64,000 bases of DNA from Dermanyssus gallinae (Eukaryota > Arthropoda > Arachnida > Mesostigmata > Dermanyssidae). Position 1 is the stretch's first letter. The number at the start of each line of letters is the position of its first letter. Where the stretch lies: NCBI GenBank assembly GCA_003439945.1, contig QVRM01002390.1:1-64000 (forward strand), in the 5' to 3' direction. The notes under the pieces were generated by a model. It had not been told where the DNA came from and made no database searches. It saw nothing but the letters and a program-made list of their open reading frames with translations. The position numbers and the translations under genes were made by a program. This document shows, one piece after another, positions 22,470 through 33,100 of this stretch.

Positions 22470-23465
22470 TATCCACATAGTAACATGTTTTATTACTTCG
22501 GCTAGCGGCATCGCTAAAAACGTACTTTACAGCGCTCGCGCGTCTCCAAGCTAACTCGTCCAAGGTGCTTGCTGGACGCGTACTCTCAAAATGCATATTG
22601 CATAAACTTCGATAGTATGATCCCTAGTAGTGTGCAGTCGCCGATCTACGAAGTTTTCACTTTATGCTGTAGAGTACGGATAGTTACCATCGCGTTTACT
22701 AAGTAGCATGTGCGTCAGTAACAGTTATACCAGTGCTAATACGTTACTCTTAGTGAAATATTGTTATCTACTCATAGATTTAAATCAGGTTTCTTGTCAT
22801 GTTCAATATATAAAACAGTTAACTACGACTTGAGCACTTTTACGGCAGACCATGAACTAGGCATTGCGTTGCTCCGTTTTTAGAGCTAAAGGGGTAAACT
22901 TGAACAAGATGTGACGTACACTGTTTTAAGAGTTTACAGTTCATTACCTAACATAACAAAGGTAGCGGCATTTTTTAGGGTATTCCCATAATTCAAAGAG
23001 ATAATCAATCAAAGAAAGACATCAGGTACAGTATATGTAACCGCGTTATTTAATACTATTGCATTGTCCCCTTTGCCGCCTATCGGGGGTGGCCGCAGTA
23101 CAGTCAGATTACGTCACCTGGCCATCTTAACTTACCATTAAGGCTGTGTAGCTCTTTAAACTTGAACTCCCAAAAAACAGGAAAGCAAATTGCACAGGCC
23201 TTCATGCACTTGACATTTTGTTTTGACGATATTATGCTGCCGTTCTAGGATTGTTTAAGCGAAAGGTAAATTATTATAATTAATTTTATGAATTTTAAAT
23301 TTTTCGATTGCACGTACGACAATCCGCTCCGGACTGCAAATAAAGTTCAAATAAAGTTTATCGTAATGGAACGATGGTTAATGTTACACCTTAATGGGAC
23401 AAGACGAAGGAAACATATACATCACACAGAACTAGTGCCTCATTCACGTCATTGGGTCTTCTCTC
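22470..23465. other. No recognisable feature
   Basis: AT-rich sequence without open frames of note. Confidence 0.4.
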
Positions 23466-23645
23466 ATCTTGCTAGTTCATCTTGCTATTGACTGAACTGC
23501 TGGACATGCTGCGGCGTGGTATCTATCGCACTGGGCAGAGCACCTCGTGCACCTGCAACACTCCTGAGGAATGTGGAATTCTTCTGTGCTGCATAACACG
23601 TGATGAAACCCATGGGCTGCAAACGCCGTAACTAAATGTCTGCTC
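23466..23645 (-). repeat. Dispersed repeat with Cys/His-rich reading frame, copy 1
   Basis: Matches 33846-34022 at about 90%. The minus strand of both copies can be read as VTAFAAHGFHHVLCSTEEF and then CCRCTRCSAQCDRYHAAAC, with the cysteines kept. The spacing recalls zinc-binding ends of LINE proteins, but I cannot assign it. Confidence 0.6.
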
Positions 23646-23904
23646 TTGTATCCGGCTGCTCACCAGGCCGTGCTTATCATTGCTACCGTTTTATATATTC
23701 CTAAATCGATTTCCTGTAATTTTCCATCCACTTCAAAGCATAGGCCTCAAACGCTCTCGTCTTTGGTAAACCCCATCGAAGTTTTTTTTTTAGATTTCCC
23801 GTAAGGCAATTGCCTGTGTACGGATTTTTCATGTCATGGCTAATTTTACTCCACTCCGGCATTTACCTTGTCTAAATTGGAAACCATGCAAACCAATTTA
23901 AGAG

Positions 23905-23980
23905 TGGCCGGTCTGGGGTTTGAACCCAGTCCTCCCGAATGCAAGACAAAGGCTTTGCCACTAAGCCATCTTGCTCGGTA
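23905..23980 (-). repeat. tRNA-like sequence (SINE or tRNA pseudogene)
   Basis: Read on the minus strand it has an A box TGGCTTAGTGG, a D-arm-like GGCTTAGTGGCAAAGCC and a perfect T-arm CTGGG-TTCAAAC-CCCAG. The acceptor strands do not pair (ACCGAGC with ACCGGCC) and the anticodon stem is weak, so it is not a working tRNA. It lies just beyond the 3' end of the LINE at 24.0 kb. Confidence 0.6.
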
Positions 23981-24014
23981 CAAGTTGTAATTTATGTGTC
24001 ATTAAAGACCCCCC

Positions 24015-24995
24015 CTATAAGATATGAACTATTCTGTTCCTACAAGAATTGGCTAACCCCAAAACCCGTTTTATAAAGAAAAATCTGGCTTTATCTAGTA
24101 ACTGCAGATCTGCTTCTCCCAGTTTTTCCCATATAAGTGATATACCAAATGTTGCTATTGGTTCTATTTTCATTTTAAAAAGGGCGGACGCGGTACGTAT
24201 TGACAACATTTGCGGGTTCTTGATTGCTGTTGCTGCTCGAATTGCTTTTCCCACTCTGTTTTCTACATGCCTTCGGAAACTGCTACCATTCGACGTTATA
24301 GTGACTCCCAAATAAAAAAAAATATTTACAAAATGTACCTCATTGCCGCTGGCTCGAAGAACGTCGTCTTTTGCTAATCGACCCCTTCGTCGAAACTTAA
24401 CTGCTACTGTCTTTTGCCAGTTTATGCTGAGCCCCATCTCGTCCATATAATCAATTATTCGTTCCAGTCCCTGTTTTACCCTAAGTATACTCCTACCATT
24501 TATTGCAATGTCATCTGCGTACTTTAAAGTACTTGTCCACTCTCGAGTCCATCCCTGTCTCACCCGGTAGTCTTCCCAATAGTACCGAAAAAAGCAACGG
24601 ACTAAGTCCGTCACCTTGAGCCACGCCTGTAGTTTGCTTTACTCTTCCCATAATCCCTCTACCGTTGTCAATGCATACTATGCTCTCCCTAAGGATGGCC
24701 CCTAAAATTTTTAACAGCTGGTTCGGAACTCCTTCCAAGGCTAACTTCTCCATAATTATGTTTCTCGGCGCTAGGTCAAAGACGGCCTTAAGATCGATAA
24801 ATACCGCATATAACGGTCTTCTTGGCTCGGCTAGAGTTGCCCAAATCTCTGCTAACAATTGACGCAGGGCCGTATGAGTCGACTTTGATCTTCTAAACCC
24901 ATGTTGCTCTTCTGGTACTGCGTTTCTGGCCTCTAGGAAGTACCCAAGTCTATCTTATATTATCCCCGAGAATATTTTATAAGGGCAACTTTTAA
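24015..24995 (-). pseudogene. LINE reverse transcriptase, palm and thumb
   Basis: YKIFSG then PEEQHGFRRSKSTHTA (fingers), VFIDLKAVFDLAPRNI (motif A), GVAQGDGLSPLLFSVLL (motif B), LKYADDIAI (catalytic motif C), GLSINWQKTVAVKF (motif D) and FFYLGVTITSNGSF-like thumb. The palm needs one frameshift near 24550. The frame stops after CRNRIVHIL. Confidence 0.85.
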
Positions 24996-24999
24996 GTGT

Positions 25000-25620
25000 T
25001 GATAGATTGATTTATTGTTTGCTTGGCATGTATACCTAAATACACATGTCACCATTTTATATCAGAGGCGCTTAGAGCGGCAGCATATATATTACCTACG
25101 CATTCATATAATCCATGTCTACTTCCATACCTACTGAGTATTTGCTTTCCATTGTGATATCCTCTTCTTTGTAATATCGACCAGGTCATTTCTAACATTT
25201 GGTCCTAGAGCTAGGGCCTCCGACAGGTCTATATTTCTGTCCCCCCTAAGGCTTATACATTCTTTAATAATATGTTCGATTGACTCATTCTCTAGCCCAC
25301 ACGCTCGACATTCTGTACTTTGCTTCTCCTTATATTTAGTTCTAGGTATCTTTGTATCCAACATCCCTGCCCTGGCATCTGCCAATAGCCCACTCGCTGA
25401 ATTATCGTATACCATTCTACCTTGCCCCTTTCCCGCTTTCATTTTAGCAATCTCAACTTCCTTGCACGAAATAGCATCTCTAGTTATTATCCCAACTCCC
25501 CTAACCCTGTTTTCCCATTGCCCGTATTCCGATTGGTACCATACCAATTGTATCACTTTAAACCCGGCGGCACTTCCATCCCACACAAATGCGTTTCCGT
25601 TACTACCATGATATTGACAG
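25000..25620 (-). pseudogene. 5'-truncated LINE copy: C-terminal zinc region and 3' tail
   Basis: A 151-codon frame (25131-25586) ends with CRACGLENESIEHIIKEC, a C-C-H-C zinc region typical of the far C-terminus of such LINEs. Its 3' UTR ends at AATAAATCAATCTATCAACA near 25000, exactly where the RT of the host element breaks off. This part should follow, not precede, the RT thumb, so it is a separate inserted copy. Confidence 0.75.
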
Positions 25621-25644
25621 ACCTTATTTTTAGTAGTAATAACT

Positions 25645-25692
25645 TATATAGTTAACATGGCAAATTTTAGTAACGTATATAGTTAACATGGC
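25645..25692. repeat. 17-bp direct repeat flanking 14 bp
   Basis: TATATAGTTAACATGGC occurs at 25645-25661 and 25676-25692 without mismatch, at the junction between two LINE fragments. It is probably a target duplication or slippage scar. Confidence 0.7.
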
Positions 25693-26110
25693 CGTTCAAA
25701 AGGAACATTGCTCCTACGCTTTCCTTTTGCCCTGCTTCCTCTTTTGAATCTTACGTCAACCTTTATCTCCTCCTCTGTATGCCACTGATGGCCAACCGTC
25801 TGATGACCTCCAGTGCCCCCTTGATCTCCACTGCTCCTATGTGTTCCTCCTCCCTCGGGAAGTAGCTCCCGTTGTCTTGATTCCCCCTGTACCTGTTGTG
25901 CCACTCTTCCCTGTATCCATATTGTCCCCTCCTCTCTCCTTTGTCCCTGTATCTGTTGTCCCATCCTGTGTGTCTCTGTCTGTACCCTACCGTTCCCCCC
26001 TCGTTTAAATGCCCATACCGCGTGCCTGAAAAATTTGCGCTGTCCCGATTTTGTTGATTCCAAGTCTGCGTCCCCCTACCGTATTCCGTTCCCGTATGTC
26101 CTACTTGCGC
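25683..26110 (-). pseudogene. Gly/Arg/Tyr-rich gag-like fragment inside the LINE
   Basis: After the RT segment WRGITVINK the frame runs into a stretch rich in Gly, Arg, Tyr, Asn and Gln (for example NRYRDKGERRGQYGYREEW) and ends in RRLAISGIQRRR. Such composition fits an RNA-binding ORF1 of a LINE. The junction near 26118 shows TTGATTACT twice, a possible short target duplication. Confidence 0.5.
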
Positions 26111-26560
26111 ATTGATTACTTTATTGATTACTGTTATACCCCTCCAAGCTTTCGGTTCTGTTTCTATGTCCTTCCCTTTAGGTATAACAATAAGAGTATC
26201 CTCCTTCCACGCTTTAGGCATTTTCACGGACTTTAGGAATTCATCAAATAGAGCTTTCCAGCATGGTGCCAGTGCCAACGTTTGCTTTAGGTGTTCATTT
26301 CTTATCATATCGTTCCCGGCTGCTTTGCCTTTAGGCGCCCTTTCAATTGTCCTGACAACTTCTTGATTGTGACCTCGCGAACTCTGTGTTTTTGTCCCAA
26401 GGCCTATTGTATACTATTATTTTTTTTGGAGTGGTGTCGGCTCCCTGTAGCATACCAGCAAAGTGCTTAATCAGTCTCTCAGACTCCACTGGGCACTGCT
26501 GTTTTCTTTTATGTTTTAGCCACTTGTGAGGATGTTCCTCTGCCTCTTGTAACAACTACC
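26110..26560 (-). pseudogene. LINE reverse transcriptase, N-terminal part
   Basis: Two frames in series: PHKWLKHKRKQQ...IKHFAGMLQG, then IERAPKGKAAGNDMIRNEHL and LFDEFLKSVKMPKAWKEDTL with LIVIPKGKD and WRGITVINK. These are the 'K.KAAG.D' and 'P..WK...I..I.K' blocks at the start of LINE RTs. Confidence 0.8.
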
Positions 26561-26884
26561 ACCCCTGACTTTCCCAGTACTTCTGTTTTTCTTCCTTGTA
26601 TGTCATTTGAGTCATTTTCTTTACCATTATAGCAAACGACCTCATTACCGGAAAAATCTTTACATAGTCCCTAGTTAGCCTGTTGACAATTTTTGCTGCT
26701 CTACAGCGTTTGTTGAACCAGAGCCTTCATTTTCGTTCGTGACACGGGACTATTGCACTTTTGATTAGATTTACCAGTTTACGTTCATAGGACTCTATGT
26801 GGATTTCCCCTGTTGGACATACCTCTCCAACTCCCTTTAAGAAAATCCTACTTTCCTAGTTTTGTTCCGGACCCCAGCCTACGG

Positions 26885-27274
26885 CTACTCTCCTCCCCCT
26901 CTGCTGCTAACCTTGAATGCCATCCCCATGGGTATGTGCTTTCTGAGCCCCGCTCCTTCCCGAAATGATGTATTTTGTTCTAAAAATGTTATATTATTCA
27001 CGTTTCCGTCTGTGGCAAAAACGTCGATGACTGATGCTCCAGTGCTACATTCAAATGTGTTTAGGCTTGGCTCGCTGACCAACCAACAACCTATCTCCGT
27101 TATAATCTCCAAAAATGCTTCAGTTTGTTCAGAGTTTCCCTTGTCCAACCTTGCATTGAAATCCCCCGCTGGAATCATAGGTGCATTTCTCGGCACAGCT
27201 TCGACCCCGAGCATAATACGTTCTGTCATGGTCTCAGTAGACTCTACACCCGCCGGTTTTACGTAAGCTGCCAC
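26885..27274 (-). pseudogene. LINE apurinic-type endonuclease domain
   Basis: PMIPAGDFNARLDKGN is the catalytic GDFNA block; VIDVFATDGNVNN and RKHIPM take the place of the later 'D.....' and 'SDH.P' blocks, with Ser-Asp changed to Arg-Lys. The N-terminal part of the domain is missing. Confidence 0.8.
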
Positions 27275-27770
27275 AATCTCAACCCCCTTGACGCTATTGT
27301 AACTAAATTTTCATTTAATTCAATTACATGTTTAACTAATTGATTGGGTGTTTTGTGTAAATTGAGTGGTAAAGTCCTGTTCTGGTGTAACTGCACTATA
27401 AATCCGAAGTTCTAATGCTATTTGAAATAGGGATAAGCCCCCCCGGGAGCTGAGCCCGCTGGGCAATATAAACTGACGAGAATAAATCCTTAAATGCATT
27501 TGCTTTAGAAGTGTCGTCTGTCAGGACTGTCTGATCTATATCAAGCTGCCACATGTTCTCTTTTTAAATATTTTTATTGCATATTTAGAAAACGGCGTTG
27601 TTTTTTTAAATCAAAAACAGCTTTCATCATTATACGAAATCGTCTAGCTTTTCGCATGTTTGTACTGTATTTTTGGTTTCTTATCAGTCAGCTGTCCTAG
27701 ATGACTTACATATGTATGTAAATTAGCATAATTTGGACTAGCCTTTTATCTTAGGTACCAATTCTAAAAC

Positions 27771-27952
27771 TTTTTGCGTTGACCCTCCAACAATGTTGAG
27801 CCAACATTTAACGTCCACGGAGCTGCTTTCGCATTGCTTCGTAAGACGGATCCCATAAATACAAATGTGCAACGGTGGGGCTCGAACCCGTGCACTTATG
27901 TGTGCTCTCCGGTCGTGAAGCGCACGCTAATACACCACGCCACCGGGCTCGT
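27771..27952 (-). mobile_element. tRNA-derived SINE, copy 1
   Basis: Read on the minus strand: GAGCCCGGTGGCGTGGTG (A box) ... GTGCACGGGTTCGAGCCCCA (B box) ... TTTGTATTTATGGG and GACGTTAAATGTTGGC. It matches copies at 30217, 35876 and 38261 over the whole length, with a small insertion near the 3' end. Confidence 0.85.
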
Positions 27953-28417
27953 TTGAAACGACACAATATTCAAAGAGTTGCTAGTTGATGTGGTTGGCAT
28001 AGCTATAATTTATTACTAGGACGGTGGAGGGCCTTAAAGGAAACTCCCTGCGAGCGACCATAAATATATAGAATGCGAATATGGTGGGGACTCCGGCACC
28101 CAGCAGCAGGAAGACAGCCGCCGATTGGGATGGCTCACTGACAAAATGGATAGGATCCAAGAAGCTAAACGAGGAAAGTAAAACGCTCCTCAGTAACAAA
28201 TGAGAGCTCTTGTCGAGTAGCGTTAGAAACGTACTGAGGAAAGCATGCGTATCGTCATTCAGCCAGAGGCCGGTAGGGATCTTGTTGCTAAGCGTAAACT
28301 TTGCAAATAGGTAGGGTGTAACATGTGGGGGAAAACCTATCATCGTGGATAAAAAGCAACGGCTAACACTTTCGGACGATCTCGTGGAGAGCGCGATGTT
28401 ACGACTCTTCCCGAGTC

Positions 28418-29340
28418 ATGTCGACCCGTTCGACTAGAAATAGAGGTCTTCGTGGAAAAAAACTGCTAATAGAAGACAGGAAAATCACGGTTATCGTACA
28501 GCAATCCCTTAAAGGAAAGGCATCCGACGCGGATAAGATATTGGCGGAAGCTGTGAAGATTTTGCTCACAGAACAGCCGGAAGTATCGAAGCGTATGGCG
28601 GACAAGTTTCTGAAAGAAGGCACATATCAAGCGGCATAGAAGAATGTCCTGGCCCTGATAGAAAAGCCAGAGAAGCAGGCGACATACCCCCTCGCGTATC
28701 GCCCGATAGGTCTCTTAGAATGCATTCAAGTGCTTATAAACAGCAGGCTCACGGCGGAATTGGCGTTAAAGGAGGACTTCCAGACAGACTATTTGACTTT
28801 CAACAAAAGCAGTCAACGGATATAGCCGTCGATTTGGTGCTACAGAAGGCTGAAAGGCAAAGAGGACAACAATAGCGGTCAAGAGATCTTTCTTTCAATG
28901 GAGTACCCATTAAAATAAAACGGTCTTCCCGACATCTGGGTGTAACCATCGACAAGGACCTCACCAGCCATAAGCATATCGGTTAAGGTGACCCCCAAGT
29001 CAGAAAATATTGCCAACAGTCGGGTCAAGGTCCTGCCGAACACACGAGCGACGCAGAGCAATAGAAGACTTCTTGCCTCCGTGGCAGAGTCGGCTGTTCT
29101 TTACACCGCTTATACGTGTGACTTGAATGCGATAGAGCTAATGAAAAGCCATGCCGTCACAAGAACTGTTGGGGAAACCCTAGAGATCTCAATATGTCCG
29201 GCCCTCGGTGTATTGAAGCTATACCACACGGTAAGTTCCAAGCCCGTAGGGAACAGAGGATATTCTGGAATTAAAAATAGCCTTCTTAAAAAAACTGTGT
29301 TAATTCTAGAGTTCGAGATAATCAAGCGTTAGATAAGAAC
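28418..29340 (+). pseudogene. R1-type LINE reverse transcriptase remnant
   Basis: In several frames: MADKFLKEGTYQAA, LALIEKPEKQATYPLAYRP and IGLLECIQVLINSRLTAEL (RT N-terminus), then a deletion of the palm, IKRSSRHLGVTIDKDLTSHK and RVKVLPNTRATQSNRRLLAS (thumb), and VSPTVL-like C-terminal blocks. These are the order and wording of R1/Waldo-like elements. The catalytic palm is gone and stops are many. Confidence 0.8.
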
Positions 29341-30026
29341 GGCCGAAGAAAGGGGCAGTCTGGAAGCAAACGCTCAAGGAGTGGCAACAGGATGAAGTCG
29401 AGCGTCATCGGAAGTTCCAGGAGCGTGGCACTGCCGCCATGTCATTCCTGATCTCAATAAATGGTTTAGCAGAGGACACAGAAGCGTCACTTATCGCCTG
29501 TAGCAGGTAATGACATGGCACGAGTGCTGTCAGAAGTACCTGCACGGGATAGGTTAATCTCCGGACCCTTTATACAAAAAGAATTACTTTATAGAATGAA
29601 AGCAAACCTGAAACCATACTTTAGTGCATTACCATAACATAGCATACAATAACCAACAACAACAACCATATTAACAACATCGACAATAAAAACAGTAACA
29701 TTAGCGCGATGCTGTGGAGCTGCACAAGCGATAGGCTATACTTACTCCATGCAGTGACTGGCCGATAGACCACTAAGCGGCGTAAAGCTCGAGGGAGCGA
29801 CCGACGACGGTAACAACAATCAGAACGACAGCAACAGAAAAACAACATTAGTAGCAACCATCAACAATAACAAGAACGACAACAGAGACCGCGACGGCAG
29901 ACACACCTCTCTGTGCCCAATGTGCAATGCAGGTACGTGAACGAGTAACAAGAAACTAATTAAATTAATGCTTATAAAAAGATATTTGTATAGTATAAAA
30001 TAATGGTCGCAATGTATATATATATA
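29341..30026. other. Fragment tail and simple sequence
   Basis: The first 200 bases may be the eroded C-terminus of the R1-type remnant. The rest is AAC-rich sequence without a gene. Confidence 0.35.
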
Positions 30027-30216
30027 CAGGGTGCAAGAGGAAGGTTTTTAAAGCGATGCATAGAATTGTAGAGCTCGTTAAAGCGAATATTTTTTCCAAT
30101 AGAACATGGTCTCTAAGACGTCTTGTTTCGGAGTGAGAGTGAAATTACTACAATTTGTGACAAAATTTGCACAAAATGCGCTGTTGCGAGACAACCAATG
30201 CTCCTAGACAGAAACT

Positions 30217-30400
30217 GTCGAGCCCGGTGGCGTTGTGGCATGCGTCTGCGCCTCGCGACTGGAGGAGACACATAGGTGCGCGGGTTCGAGCCCCACCGTT
30301 GCACATTTGTATTTATGGGGCTCCGTCTATGAAGCAATGCGAAAAGCAGTCCCATGGACGTTAAATCTTGGCTGAGAGTCAGCTCCGAAAGGATTTTTTT
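30217..30400 (+). mobile_element. tRNA-derived SINE, copy 2, with target duplication
   Basis: The 184-base insert starts GTCGAGCCCGGTGGCG and ends GGATTTTTTT. AGACAGAAACT occurs directly before (30206-30216) and after it (30401-30411). The uninterrupted site is seen in the MITE at 13.2 kb, so the insertion into the DNA transposon end is proven. The B box is GGTTCGAGCCC. Confidence 0.92.
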
Positions 30401-30684
30401 AGACAGAAACTAAGCACACGTTCGTGTTCGCGATCAAATTCTGCTCCATCTGAAGAATATGCAAGGCCGGTCAGAAAACGCCCCATGGTCGCTTAGAAGA
30501 GAATTCGCCAAAAATGTAGTTCTTCATTAGCGTTCACGCCAAATACTTCAAAATCATAACTCTACAACCACTCTACAACCACCAATGAGCGTAAACACTT
30601 CCGGATCGTTGGATAAAGATTCGTGGCAAACAGGTCCTATTATTGAGGACCACATCGGTCCCATAAACGTAAACACTGCTGAAT

Positions 30685-30822
30685 CGTTATCATTGAATAT
30701 AAAACATGGTTACGCCACGGCGGTGCTTTGTACTTTGTCCAGGTGGTCGACACCAGGCTTGGACTTACGGCTGATGTAGTTTGTCGTCACGGTCACTGGA
30801 CAATTGTTAAAACAAAACAAAA
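30685..30822 (+). mobile_element. 3' tail of the R2-clade element
   Basis: Encodes SLNIKHGYATAVLCTLSRW and STPGLDLRLM then stop, against SLDIQRGNATAVLGTLSRW and STPGLTLGLM in the full element, followed by the same TTCGTCGTCACG-like UTR and GGACAATTGTTAA. It is a short 5'-truncated copy, as expected from target-primed reverse transcription. Confidence 0.88.
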
Positions 30823-31208
30823 ATATATAACATGGTCTCTGAGAAGTTTTGTTTCAGAGTTAAAGTGAAATTACTATAAATTTTGTCACTGATGTTTTTG
30901 CCCGACATAGGAGCATATAATGTGCAATTGCGAGACAACCAACCCTCTGCTTCTTCCGAAAAACATATAAGGCCGGTCCGAAAATGCGACATGGTCCCTT
31001 AGAAGAGAATTCGCAAAAAATTAAGTTCTTTATTAGCTTTCACGCCAAATATATCAAAACTATAATCCTCGCTCGCGCTCAAAGGATATTCGCATTTTAT
31101 GACGATTATTTTGGCGCCAAATCTATGTCAATGCCAGCCGTTAATGCGGAGTAATTACGATTTTTCGGCGAGCATGTCGAATTCGGGTGAATCTCATGCA
31201 TAAATGAC

Positions 31209-31890
31209 CTACTCAGATAAACCACTCGTCATAGCTCTAGAAAAAACACACCACGATTTATTATAGGTAAAGTGCGGTGGCACTCCGTCGTGCTGGAACC
31301 ACATCCTCTCGCGAACACCTTCGGGAACGCCTTCCAACAGTTCTGGTAATGTTTCACTCAGAAATATATGATATGCTTCTCCATCCAACCTGTAAGGAAG
31401 TATGTGTGGGCCTATTAGGTAGTAGTTCATCATGTCAGCCCACACATTCATGAAGAAGCGACTCTGGCGTTTGTGCGGCCGTCTATCTGTTCTGCTAATT
31501 AGATGCCTCTCCGTCCCGTGGTTGATTACGGGGCATTTTACTCTTTGGTTCGACTTCTGGAGCTTGAACTTGCTGCAGTTTGTACGGATGTAGTCGTGCA
31601 GTTTTTAGTATTCTGTGGACGATACTGTGACTCGCACCAACGTTTCGCGCCGCTTTCCCGATGCTTGCTAAAGGACGATCGGCTACTGCCTGGTATAGTC
31701 GTCGCGCTTCGTATGCGTTACACCGTGCTTTAACATAAGTGTGAGATATGTCAACTTTCTCGACATCTGTGTAGCCGGCCATCACGATATAGTAACAATA
31801 ACGATTTAAACAAAGAGAACAATACACAAGGATACGTCTTGCACGCAACGATGAAAGAAAGAAAAAGCAAACTCGCAAAGAAGATGGCAC
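31209..31890 (-). pseudogene. DUF4817-type transposase, internally deleted
   Basis: The N-terminal helix-turn-helix is in MAGYTDVEKVDISHTYVKAR, RRLYQAVADRP, then SIVHRILKTARLHPYKLQQV. After a deletion it resumes with MNVWADMMNYYLIGPHILP, YRLDGEAYHIFLSETLPELL and MWFQHDGVPPHF, where the D of QHDG is the second catalytic residue of this Tc1/mariner-related family. The segment with the first catalytic Asp and the last part with the third are absent, so it cannot act. Confidence 0.85.
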
Positions 31891-32524
31891 TGGATCTTAC
31901 CTCTCTCGGTCTATTTAGTCATTCCAGAGACTCGAATGTTCCACCGGTCTTCTTTGCAGTTTTGGTCGATTGAGGCGCGCATCGTGGTCGCGTAGCTGGT
32001 CTTCGATGTTTATGACAGCTGTGCGCCGCATGTGGATGCCTGATAAAGGTGATGATGGATTCAGATATTTGTGGTTAGAGCGCGATAGAGGCGGTGGCAA
32101 ATATTCATCGATGCAGTTAACATGTAGCGCCACCGCCGATCACGGTGGCCAAAATGATCGTCATTTTTGTGAATTCTGTTCTAAACGACCATGTCGCATT
32201 TTCTGGCCGGCGTTATATATTCTCCAGAAAAAGCAGAATTCTCTCACGAACACGACGGTGTGCTTATATGTATGTGCAGTTTCTGTATAGGAGGGCTGGT
32301 TGTCTTGCAACTGCACAGTTTATGCTCCTATGTCGGGCAAAAACACCAGTGTCACAAATTGTACTCCGAAACAAGACTTCTCAGAGGCCATGTTCCATTG
32401 AAAAAAAACTGCTTTAACGAGCTCTACAATTCCATATATCGCTCCTGAAATATTCCTGAAACACCCTATTTATTTGCGTAGAAGTATATATAACACAAGC
32501 ATATAACTGCACAATTATCTATTC

Positions 32525-32525
<1 letters not shown>

Positions 32526-32577
<52 letters not shown>

Positions 32578-32587
32578 TATATGTATA

Positions 32588-32627
<40 letters not shown>

Positions 32628-32642
32628 AGTGTCTACGTACGG

Positions 32643-32672
<30 letters not shown>
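32526..32672. repeat. (TA)n microsatellite
   Basis: Two TA tracts separated by a short unique piece (GTAGTGTCTACGTACGGAAC). Confidence 0.95.
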
Positions 32673-32673
<1 letters not shown>

Positions 32674-32839
32674 CGTGTTAAACTAGCTTCATAGTTAAGT
32701 AACTTAAAGTTATTTTTCTACGGCATAAATATTATCTCGCTACGCTAAGTAAGCTCGGGATGCAGGCTCAGCAGGGCGGTTACTACAACACGAGAGACTC
32801 GGGGCAATGAGTTAAAACACACAGCGTAGGGTACGTGGA

Positions 32840-33100
32840 CTACGCGACTTTACCTATCCTGTGCAAGTACTTCTGGAAGCATCCGTGCCCCGTTAGTATC
32901 TGCGTCAGGTAATAGGTGACGTAACCATGCTTTCTGTTGAACCATTTAGTTAGGTTAGAGATGACCTGGCGAGTCCAGGTTCCTGGGGTCTCTGTTGGCA
33001 GCTGGCTCCATTCCCGTTGCCAGTTCTCGAGCGTTTGCTTTCGAGCTACCGCTGATAATGCTATATAAGATGATTCCATTGTTATTTCCATTCTATTCAA
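32840..33100 (-). pseudogene. R1-type LINE C-terminus
   Basis: QTLENWQREWSQLPTETPG, TWTRQVISNLTKWFNRKHG and TYYLTQILTGHGCFQKYLHR are the 'W..W......G.WT..LI....W..R.HG...Y.LTQ.LTGHG.F..YL.R' block that precedes the terminal zinc region in R1-like proteins. Confidence 0.88.

Larger units (their letters stand above)
24015..27345 (-). mobile_element. APE-type LINE interrupted by pieces of related LINEs
   Basis: The minus-strand order is: endonuclease (27274-26885), linker and RT N-terminus (26560-26110), a gag-like piece (26100-25683), a LINE C-terminus with 3' tail (25586-25000), then the RT palm and thumb of the first element (24995-24015). The RT N-terminus and palm fit one protein that has been split. 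The middle pieces are out of order and must be insertions. The type resembles the I/Jockey-like endonuclease-RT elements common in ticks and mites. Confidence 0.75.
30027..32467 (-). mobile_element. DUF4817-type DNA transposon with long inverted ends, disrupted
   Basis: The left end CAGGGTGCAAGAGGAAGG and right end CACCCT lie beside TA-rich flanks. The first about 330 bases match, inverted, the last about 330 (32135-32467), including CGATGCATAGAATTGTAGAG and GAGCTCGTTAAAGCGAAT. A third partial copy of the same terminal region lies at 30830-31060, so ends of two elements may be joined here. The transposase (31209-31890) has lost its middle and C-terminus. A SINE and an R2-clade tail have inserted into it. 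Confidence 0.75.

Noticed and set aside
23905..23980. Possible functional tRNA gene
   Set aside because: T-arm and A/B boxes are good, but the acceptor stem does not pair and the anticodon stem is weak; more likely SINE or pseudogene.
27981..28343. 120-codon minus-strand frame with hydrophobic stretches
   Set aside because: Lies antisense to the 5' part of the R1-type remnant; no recognised domain or splice partner.
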